This document shows, one piece after another, positions 39,387 to 45,667 of a DNA stretch of 64,000 nt; the first letter of the stretch is position 1; the number at the start of each line of letters is the position of its first letter. The stretch covers positions 62,001 through 126,000 of IMG/VR virus record IMGVR_UViG_3300001398_000002; one strand, 5' to 3'. Below the pieces are notes generated by a model. That model had not been told where the DNA came from. It saw only the letters and a list, made by a program, of their open reading frames with translations, and searched no databases. Origin of the DNA: a virus. The position numbers were made by a program, and so were the translations under genes.

Positions 39387-39390
39387 ATCG

Positions 39391-40134
39391 TTACTTTTTG
39401 GTCCAAAACCCTCTTGAGGGGGTGTCTATCCCTCTAGCTAAGCATCTTTGCTTCACTGCTGTACCAGAAACACCCAAATTTTTAGCGATCTTAGTGGTGG
39501 GCATCTCCCACACCAAAGATTTCAATTGAGAGTCAGAGGGCCAGTCAGCTTTTTCTCTTCGAGTAGCTATGGATGAAGAACACTTCTTTCCACAATAACA
39601 GTTACCCCTCTTAAATCTCCTAGGAGTGACCGATACGGGTGCCTCACACACCACACAGGCTGTCACAATTAAAGCCTGCTTCAAGCCTTTAGGTCCGTAA
39701 TCCTCTGTCTGAGTGTGACAATTAGGGCACAGAAATCGAAGGTTACTCTTTGCGTTGTTGAGGAAGTCGCTGTCAATGTGATCAACTTGTAAAGTTAGTG
39801 GCCGACCACACCACTCGGGTCCTGCCCCACAGACAGCACACTTATGGGATACGCCATCTCTGAGAAGAGCGTTCCGTAGTGTAGCGTGATCAAGTCTGCG
39901 CGTGCTCACCTGAGAGAACACCTCTGCGGGTGTTCGTCTTACACGGCCCTTATTCGAAGACACCCCAATGAAGTGGCTTCGATCTATCCCGAACTCGTCC
40001 ACTCGCCGCCTAATCAAAGACCACAAGGATCCACTGCTAGTGACCCCTATTTTACGCAACAACTCGGTAAAATTGGTGCTCTCTTTAACTAGAGGGGCGA
40101 GGTACTCGTAAGTGTACTTTCGTTGATGGGACAT
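39391..40134 (-). CDS. HNH homing-type endonuclease with C-terminal HTH
   Basis: 247 residues from the ATG at 40134 (MSHQRKYTYEYL). Core LQVDHIDSDFLNNAKSNL ... CPNCHTQTEDY, Cys fingers, C-terminal HTH (LVWEMPTTKIAKNLGVSGTA) ending GFWTKK. It ends 4 nt from tRNA-Gly. Confidence 0.93.
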   Translation of the reverse strand: MSHQRKYTYEYLAPLVKESTNFTELLRKIGVTSSGSLWSLIRRRVDEFGIDRSHFIGVSSNKGRVRRTPAEVFSQVSTRRLDHATLRNALLRDGVSHKCAVCGAGPEWCGRPLTLQVDHIDSDFLNNAKSNLRFLCPNCHTQTEDYGPKGLKQALIVTACVVCEAPVSVTPRRFKRGNCYCGKKCSSSIATRREKADWPSDSQLKSLVWEMPTTKIAKNLGVSGTAVKQRCLARGIDTPSRGFWTKK

Positions 40135-40164
40135 ACAATGGGGAGGTTGATAGATGGTATATTG

Positions 40165-40248
40165 CTGACAGGGTTGGATTCGAACCAACGACGGTATTTC
40201 TACTTCCGGTTAACAGCCGGACCCCTGCTTCCACTCGGGTACCTGTCA
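40165..40248 (-). tRNA. Class II tRNA with Asn anticodon GTT
   Basis: Acceptor TGACAGG/CCTGTCA, discriminator G, anticodon arm TCCGG-CTGTTAA-CCGGA, 15-nt variable region, T-arm GTTGG-TTCGAAT-CCAAC. The body resembles tRNA-Tyr, but the anticodon reads Asn codons. Confidence 0.8.
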
Positions 40249-40253
40249 ATGAG

Positions 40254-40325
40254 AGCGGGTGACGGGAATCGAACCGACCGAATCGATCTTGGCAAGATCG
40301 GAATCCACCTTGGCGTAACACCCGC
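40254..40325 (-). tRNA. tRNA-Gly (anticodon GCC)
   Basis: Acceptor GCGGGTG/CACCCGC, anticodon arm CGATC-TTGCCAA-GATCG, T-loop TTCGATT. Confidence 0.92.
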
Positions 40326-40326
40326 G

Positions 40327-41040
40327 TTACTTTCTAGAAGAGTATTTAGCAGCACAGGACCTTCCACAGAAGGGTCCTTTATGGCCCTTCTGTGCATTAG
40401 CCTTCACATACCCTGCAACCTTAACCGCTTGCTGGCCACACTCCAAGCACGTTATTTTGACCATCGCAGTACCGTTGTGCTGCTTTGGGTCAGAGGGTGT
40501 CTCCATTGACTGGTCCTCAGCATATTGAAGATTGAGCGGTACTGACTGCCAATCCTCGAAGTGGCCTTGTTCTCTTATGCTGTGCAACACAGGAACAATC
40601 AATTCCCACGCAGCATAAGGCATAGAGCCTCTCATGTAATTACAACGTAGGCAGGCGGGCATCACATTTGCTTGCACATGCCCTAAGGAGTTGTCTTTTC
40701 TATCGAGGGTCATGCGAAGTCGAGTCTCACCGCAGTACTGACACCCCTTGGCAATTAGGCACCGAATGACCTCTCTGTCCAAATCGTTGACCAATCCTCG
40801 TTTTCTGTCGGAGGCCTTACAGTCTACGTAAATAGCCCAATCTGGATATAGACGCCGTCTAGCGGCAATTTTGCCATGGGCTTTTCGGCCCTCATTTTTG
40901 ACTCTGTCAGGATTGGCCTTCTTCTTTTGGAGGTGCCTGCACTGGTTGCACTGAGTCCGACGACCAACTTTAGCCATCTCAAAAGAGGTCAGTAGCTTAG
41001 GGTCGTGGCACACAGAGCAAATGGCTGTTTCTGGTTGCAT
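40327..41040 (-). CDS. HNH homing-type endonuclease (zinc-finger family)
   Basis: 237 residues. N-terminal finger (CSVCHDPK ... CNQC), core CQYCGETRLRMTLDRKDNSLG ... CLRCNYMRGSMPYAAW, and a C-terminal zinc finger (CLECGQQ ... CGRSC). Related to the genes at 25049 and 61382. A CCACTTGTAA element in a GGGGCAG/CTGCCCC hairpin precedes it. Confidence 0.92.
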   Translation of the reverse strand: MQPETAICSVCHDPKLLTSFEMAKVGRRTQCNQCRHLQKKKANPDRVKNEGRKAHGKIAARRRLYPDWAIYVDCKASDRKRGLVNDLDREVIRCLIAKGCQYCGETRLRMTLDRKDNSLGHVQANVMPACLRCNYMRGSMPYAAWELIVPVLHSIREQGHFEDWQSVPLNLQYAEDQSMETPSDPKQHNGTAMVKITCLECGQQAVKVAGYVKANAQKGHKGPFCGRSCAAKYSSRK

Positions 41041-41091
41041 ACAAGGGGCAGGCTTACAAGTGGATTACTGCCCCTCCAATACGCCACTCAG

Positions 41092-41162
41092 TGCCCCCAA
41101 GGAGAATTGAACTCCTCTTACCAGGTTGAGAACCTAGTGTCCTACCAATAGACGATGGGGGC
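41092..41162 (-). tRNA. tRNA-Glu (anticodon CTC)
   Basis: Acceptor GCCCCCA/TGGGGGC, anticodon arm CTAGG-TTCTCAA-CCTGG, T-loop TTCAATT. Confidence 0.92.
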
Positions 41163-41452
41163 AAAATTGGGTGACAGTTCACACGCACTCCCGAAGGAGT
41201 TTTGTGTGCCCTGTCGCCCACGGACAAACCAGGAGAGAATTCCGAGTTCCTAATGGAGATGGTGCTCCACCGCTTTTTGCACTCTACCTTGTGAGGTCGA
41301 GCTTACTCTGCGGACAGCCAATCACAGCGCCGGCTTCATTCCGGATGTGTTGGATGCGTTTTTCCGAGCCCTGACGGGATCGGTGGAAACGAATTCAAAG
41401 TGTCCTGTTCAAATTTTCAAGGAGCAGGGAAGGTGTAAGCCTTCCTTACTAG
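41163..41452. other. 0.29-kb region without a gene, one strong hairpin
   Basis: No credible ORF. A long stem-loop at about 41170-41218 (GGTGACAG/CTGTCGCC, then CACAC/GTGTG, then ACTCC/GGAGT, loop CGAA) suggests a structured RNA. A small GGAAGG/CCTTCC hairpin is near 41430. Confidence 0.4.
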
Positions 41453-41523
41453 TTCCGGGGCAAGGGATCGAACCTCGATTTACTGAGTCAGAGTCAGTTG
41501 GCCTACCATTAGCCGAACCCGGA
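41453..41523 (-). tRNA. tRNA-Gln (anticodon CTG)
   Basis: Acceptor TCCGGGT/CCCCGGA, anticodon arm ACTGA-CTCTGAC-TCAGT, T-loop TTCGATC. Confidence 0.9.
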
Positions 41524-41547
41524 ATATTTCGTGTCTGTATCTCTTCG

Positions 41548-41621
41548 TGGGTGTAGGGGGACTTGAACCCGACCAACTAACCGCTTAAGAGGCGGCTACT
41601 CTACCATTGAGTTATACACCC
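41548..41621 (-). tRNA. tRNA-Lys (anticodon CTT)
   Basis: Acceptor GGGTGTA/TACACCC, anticodon arm GCCGC-CTCTTAA-GCGGT, T-loop TTCAAGT. The HNH stop codon lies inside its 5' third. Confidence 0.92.
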
Positions 41622-42231
41622 GTTGTCGTTGCCAGTAACCTCTACCTGGAGTCTCTATGCCTCTCAGTTTACATCGTTTGGAAATAGCTTTGTCGGAGAC
41701 ATTCAGTTGCTTTGCGACAGCACTCACAGGCATCTGCCACACTATTTGGGCCAGCTCAGAATCGCTGGGCCAGCTCGTAACTTCCTGATCTTTGTGAGTA
41801 CATAGTGTGCTGCAAAATTTGCGTTCAGGCTCATCTGTCTCAAAAACCTTTTTGCAAACAAGGCAGTAGTGACTGACTGCTTTTAACCCCGGTGGCCTCT
41901 CTGGTATGACTTCCCTTACCTTCACGGTAAGCTCTTCATGCTTAGAGTCCGTCAGCCGTTCATGCTCTTCCCTGTGACAATTGGAACACAGCATCTTACA
42001 CTTGATCAGTTCTGCTTTGACACTTTCCCAAGATCTGGTGGAAGAAGCTATCCCGAAGTCTTTCTCATTTGGATCGGTGTGGTGGAATTCCAAAGCGGAC
42101 AGACATTTGTCATATCCGCAGGTCTCACACTTGCCGCCCTTATAGTCGACTGCTCGTTGCTTCAACCTCTTGTGCCTAATCCTCATCTTCAGAGTGGTGT
42201 AATCTGAGTGTAGCTGTCGATCCCTTTGCAT
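41596..42231 (-). CDS. HNH homing-type endonuclease with C-terminal HTH
   Basis: 211 residues. N-terminal HNH-like core (CETCGYDKCLSALEFHHTDP ... CSNCHREEH), a zinc finger (CLVC ... CSTLC), C-terminal HTH (IVWQMPVSAVAKQLNVS ... GYWQRQR). The last residues (VYNSMVE) are encoded by the 5' end of tRNA-Lys. A CTGCTTGTAA element precedes it. Confidence 0.92.
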   Translation of the reverse strand: MQRDRQLHSDYTTLKMRIRHKRLKQRAVDYKGGKCETCGYDKCLSALEFHHTDPNEKDFGIASSTRSWESVKAELIKCKMLCSNCHREEHERLTDSKHEELTVKVREVIPERPPGLKAVSHYCLVCKKVFETDEPERKFCSTLCTHKDQEVTSWPSDSELAQIVWQMPVSAVAKQLNVSDKAISKRCKLRGIETPGRGYWQRQRVYNSMVE

Positions 42232-42273
42232 ACTAGGATCGGTTTACAAGCAGATTAAGACACCCATTTAAGG

Positions 42274-42345
42274 TGGGCCAGGCCGGGTTCGAACCGGCGA
42301 TCATTCGATTAAAAGTCGAAAGCTTTACCACTTAGCTACTGGCCC
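42274..42345 (-). tRNA. tRNA-Lys (anticodon TTT)
   Basis: Acceptor GGGCCAG/CTGGCCC, anticodon arm TTCGA-CTTTTAA-TCGAA, T-loop TTCGAAC. Confidence 0.93.
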
Positions 42346-42401
42346 GCAGGGTGTCAGCAGCTCTGTTTGATTCTCCTCTCCATGATATGTGTTTCTCCTA
42401 G

Positions 42402-42484
42402 TGGGTCGCCTAGGAGTCGAACCTAGATAGCCAATTGACATCTGATTTACAGTCAGACCTGCGTCCCGGCGCAGCACACGACCC
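42402..42484 (-). tRNA. tRNA-Tyr (anticodon GTA)
   Basis: Class II. Acceptor GGGTCGT/GCGACCC, anticodon arm TCTGA-CTGTAAA-TCAGA, T-loop TTCGACT. Normal gene order. Confidence 0.93.
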
Positions 42485-42504
42485 GTAATTTCTGAGCCCT
42501 AAAA

Positions 42505-42538
42505 CGAAAAAAACCGCTCTTCCTTTCGGAGGCGGTTT
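42505..42538 (-). terminator. Rho-independent terminator
   Basis: Minus-strand hairpin AAACCGCCTCC-GAAA-GGAAGAGCGGTTT followed by a T-run (A-run at 42507-42513 on plus). Ends the transcript of the gene at 42570. Confidence 0.8.
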
Positions 42539-42569
42539 CAGATCCCTTTGGGGGTGATCCTAAACCGCC

Positions 42570-42800
42570 TTACGCTTCTGCCTCCAGATTGCCAGCGAAC
42601 GAAATGGAGGCTGGTTGCGAATACTTCTGGCTATCCTGGCGGAGGCCGCCGAGCGTTGAGGTCGTCATGGGGGACTGACCGCCGAAGCCTCGGCCCAACT
42701 TGATCCCACTGACGGTCCGTCCCAACTTGACCCCACACCACAGCACAGAAGCTGTTAGCTCCGGTTTGCTGGTATGTGTGGTTGCGGTTGAAGTAGACAT
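42570..42800 (-). CDS. Hypothetical protein, possible exported N terminus
   Basis: 76 residues, Ser/Thr/Gly-rich. The frame stays open upstream through a hydrophobic stretch (FLLDVSLIALYLLGTLVAEP) that looks like a signal peptide, but I see no standard start codon before it, so the real N terminus is uncertain. Confidence 0.45.
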   Translation of the reverse strand: MSTSTATTHTSKPELTASVLWCGVKLGRTVSGIKLGRGFGGQSPMTTSTLGGLRQDSQKYSQPASISFAGNLEAEA

Positions 42801-42917
42801 GACCTTTTGCTTTTGGATAGGTGCTGGCTCTGCAACCAGCGTCCCTAGTAAGTACAGTGCTATAAGTGAAACGTCAAGTAGAAAGTTTGGGTCGGGTGAT
42901 CTTTTCTTTGAGAGGCT

Positions 42918-43316
42918 TCAGTTGGGCTTGGGAACTAGCTTCAGTTCATTGGCTTCGGCGCCATGGTGAGGGCAGTTCGCTGCATGCTCTGCCTCCAGGC
43001 TCTTGATTTCAGCCAGGTAATCTAAGCATTTTTCGGTCCAGGCTTTGGGTCCGGTAGCTGCCACCTGCTCAGGGCCGAAGATCCCGACCAACATATCCAC
43101 GTCGTACTCTTCTTGAATGTAGATTGGAACGATACGGAAACCGTCCGCAATCATGGCTTCAACCGATGGCCACATTTCCTCACCCTCATCTTCATGCTCG
43201 AAGGAAGCCCAGGCGGCTACCGGCACGAAAATTGGGTTCCCTTCAGCCGTAGTGAAAACGGCCAGCCAGCCAGGGTTGGCCGCAATCATCGTGGTGATCT
43301 TTGAGGACATGGACAT
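42918..43316 (-). CDS. Hypothetical protein
   Basis: 132 residues from the ATG at 43316 (MSMSSKI), 11 nt after a GGTGTA motif. Acidic, with a C-terminal CPHH. No family recognised. Confidence 0.65.
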   Translation of the reverse strand: MSMSSKITTMIAANPGWLAVFTTAEGNPIFVPVAAWASFEHEDEGEEMWPSVEAMIADGFRIVPIYIQEEYDVDMLVGIFGPEQVAATGPKAWTEKCLDYLAEIKSLEAEHAANCPHHGAEANELKLVPKPN

Positions 43317-43327
43317 ATCCGGTGGTA

Positions 43328-43333
43328 TACACC
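43328..43333 (-). promoter_or_regulatory. GGTGTA motif, 11 nt before gene start at 43316
   Basis: Minus-strand CTGGTGTATACC. Confidence 0.5.
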
Positions 43334-43356
43334 AGAAATCCATAGGGTTTTGATAA

Positions 43357-43989
43357 ATGAGCTTTGGGGTGAACCCATTTCCAGCAGAAGTGCAGCATAC
43401 CCTGAGGACTGCCTCGATCCTGCCAAAAAGGGCGGCCAAGCAGTTCACCACGAGCGTGTGTAGCCCAGAGTGGAACAAGTTCATCGAGGAGTGGGCCCCG
43501 AAGTGCTACGCCTTCATCGCCCAAGCCCTAGGCCCCTACCAACAGGAGCCCATGTCTGAGATCCTCTCGATCCATGATGGGGCCCACTCGGGTGGTGCCA
43601 ACGCCAGCTTCCAACCCGACAACGGTCAGGTCCGCCTCTCACCATCCATCGTTGAGGGCAAGCCAGGAACGACCTTGGAGAAGCTCACCCACGAGTTCAT
43701 GCACGCTTCATTGGCAGGGTTCCCTGAGGGAGATCCCTTTTGTGAGGAGGGCGCTGTCGATTACAGTGTTTGGGTTATGGCACATGCCCCTATCTGGGGT
43801 GAACACCGCCAAGCCATGATTGATGCTGCTGCTTTCAACATCGAATGTCGTCGTGATCGTGCTATGAGAGACTTGTCGGACTATGACCGCAAGCGCTGGG
43901 CTGGAGGACTCTTCTTCAACCTAGCCTATGGCCCATGGATCGTGACTCGTCTCAAGCTACGTAAGGCTGAAGGCAACTTCACCTGGTGA
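43357..43989 (+). CDS. Zinc metalloprotease-like protein (HExxH)
   Basis: 210 residues. LTHEFMHASL (about 110-119) is an H-E-x-x-H zinc site, and EEGAVDY about 20 residues later could supply the Glu of a gluzincin. No signal or membrane segment. Possible roles include protein maturation or attack on a host target. Confidence 0.7.
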   Translation: MSFGVNPFPAEVQHTLRTASILPKRAAKQFTTSVCSPEWNKFIEEWAPKCYAFIAQALGPYQQEPMSEILSIHDGAHSGGANASFQPDNGQVRLSPSIVEGKPGTTLEKLTHEFMHASLAGFPEGDPFCEEGAVDYSVWVMAHAPIWGEHRQAMIDAAAFNIECRRDRAMRDLSDYDRKRWAGGLFFNLAYGPWIVTRLKLRKAEGNFTW

Positions 43990-43992
43990 GTA

Positions 43993-44613
43993 TTATAGCA
44001 AGCCTTTGGTCTTTAGGTGCTCGTAGCGCCGCTTAGTATTTTCAACGAACACTTCAAAGGTCTGTGCTCTTTTTTCTCTGTTGCACGAAGCACAGCACGA
44101 TACACAATTGTCCGGTTCATACCCCCTGGTATTGTCCATACGGTCGATGCCATTACGTCTTAAGCTGGGGTTCATGTTTGCACCTTTGGGCAATTGATTA
44201 GGAGGTCTCCCACAATAATGACAAATACCAGTCACCAAACTAGTGTAGGCCTCTAAGTCTAGTGCCCAATGATTGGAGGGGTGAGTAGATACTGGGCTAC
44301 CTTCCACAGAGGCAAATTGATTGGAACCTAACTTCCCTCGCTGCCGACGATAGCCTACCTTGCGAACATAGAGGTTCATGTCTGCAAGCCATGGCTCCAC
44401 GAGGGACTTCAGACTTGTGTTGGAGGCCGCTAACTTTTCTCTATGCAAGCAACCACACGAAGTGGTATTTCCAGTGCGCAAATTAGGACCTGTGAATAAC
44501 TTGGTTGTGCCGCAAGAACAAAGACACTCCCACATGGAGGGTGCTTCAGACTTCCTAATGACTGTCAACCGTCCAAAGACCTGTCCTGAAATATCTATCA
44601 GCCTCATACCCAT
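43993..44613 (-). CDS. HNH homing-type endonuclease
   Basis: 206 residues from the ATG at 44613 (44607 also possible). The N terminus DISGQVFGRLTVIRKSEA and C-x-C-S-C-G are an AP2-like/NUMOD-type entry seen in phage HNH proteins. The core is CHYCGRPPNQLP ... GIDRMDNTRGYEPDNCVSCCASCNREK. A TTCACTTGTG element lies upstream. Confidence 0.9.
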   Translation of the reverse strand: MGMRLIDISGQVFGRLTVIRKSEAPSMWECLCSCGTTKLFTGPNLRTGNTTSCGCLHREKLAASNTSLKSLVEPWLADMNLYVRKVGYRRQRGKLGSNQFASVEGSPVSTHPSNHWALDLEAYTSLVTGICHYCGRPPNQLPKGANMNPSLRRNGIDRMDNTRGYEPDNCVSCCASCNREKRAQTFEVFVENTKRRYEHLKTKGLL

Positions 44614-44616
44614 TAA

Positions 44617-44772
44617 ATGAGCACAAGTGAAGTATTGCCTCAGATAACGAATGCTGCCTGGTTCGTCTACATCATCACGAACGATGCCACGCTGCTCTAC
44701 ACGGGCGTCACGACAGAACCAGAGCGCAGACTCCGTGAGCACAATGGCTGGACGAAAGGTGCTCTGAAGTAA
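44617..44772 (+). pseudogene. Truncated GIY-YIG domain (51 residues)
   Basis: WFVYIITNDATLLYTGVTT then ERRLREHNG is the N-terminal half of a small GIY-YIG (UvrC/YhbQ-type) domain. The frame stops where the remaining catalytic region should follow. It runs antisense to the end of the gene at 44697, whose last 30 residues look like antisense translation. Confidence 0.7.
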
Positions 44773-45137
44773 GCTGTGCCGTCACCCTTTTCCACGATAG
44801 GGTCGACATCCTGATAGTACACCTTGTGCAGCACTGGATGAGTCGGCAGAGTGCTGACCTCATTGGCCTTGATCTCTTCCCACTCAGCCTTGACCTGAGC
44901 CAGAGATCCAGAGAAAGCCTTCTTGGCACCCTTGTAAGGTTCCTGACTCTGAAGCACCAAGGCCTCTTCGAGCTTGTAGCCCCCTAGATAGTCCAGGACC
45001 TGCACCAGCTCTGGCATTCGCAAGCTGCCCTCAGCACCCTTCCGGAGCTTGAGGAGAAGGGCCTGCATCTTCTCCGGCTTCATTGGCCGGGCCGCCGCAT
45101 AACGTATGGTCACTCTTGCGGCAGGGGTAGAGGACAT
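44697..45137 (-). CDS. Hypothetical protein with RVAxRY-like N terminus
   Basis: 146 residues. The N terminus AARVTIRYAAAR resembles the RVAxRY motif of other proteins here. The C-terminal 30 residues overlap the GIY-YIG remnant on the other strand and may not be native. No function recognised. Confidence 0.6.
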   Translation of the reverse strand: MSSTPAARVTIRYAAARPMKPEKMQALLLKLRKGAEGSLRMPELVQVLDYLGGYKLEEALVLQSQEPYKGAKKAFSGSLAQVKAEWEEIKANEVSTLPTHPVLHKVYYQDVDPIVEKGDGTAYFRAPFVQPLCSRSLRSGSVVTPV

Positions 45138-45163
45138 GTCAAATCCCCTTGCTCAAAAGCACA

Positions 45164-45667
45164 TTATAAACCCATTGCAAGGCGGAACAGGCTTCGCTCG
45201 TCCTGAACCTCAATGTTGGACTCAGGTACCTCCCCGATGACGTTCTCATAGCCCATCAAAAAGGCTCGCCATTCCTTGGAATAGAACCCTAGGCTAGGTA
45301 CCCCTAAATAGGCTGAGGAATTCCACACCTGGATCCTACAAGGGAAGGCCTCGATCAGGGTGTTCAAGCGGTCTTGGCTGACGGGGACCCCTAAGATCGA
45401 AACTATAGGGGATCCCTCAACAACGGACTTTCCCGAGGATAGGGCCTCGATGAACTCCGAAGGTTCTGCCTTCAACAACTTAAGAACTGAGGACAGAGAA
45501 TCCATAGTACCCTTAAAGCGAGCAAAGTGCTTACCTCTGGAGGCTACGAACCAGATCTTGTCCGACGCAATTCCCCACGCCGAGCCCTGGGGATCGATGA
45601 CCGTGAATGGTTGGCTGAACACTCTGTCCTCCAAACCTACAAACCTCACAAGAGGGTCAGTCATTCG
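45164..45667 (-). CDS. Hypothetical protein
   Basis: 167 residues from the ATG at 45667 (MTDPLVRFVG), overlapping the methyltransferase stop. No motif recognised. Confidence 0.65.
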   Translation of the reverse strand, partial: RMTDPLVRFVGLEDRVFSQPFTVIDPQGSAWGIASDKIWFVASRGKHFARFKGTMDSLSSVLKLLKAEPSEFIEALSSGKSVVEGSPIVSILGVPVSQDRLNTLIEAFPCRIQVWNSSAYLGVPSLGFYSKEWRAFLMGYENVIGEVPESNIEVQDERSLFRLAMGL

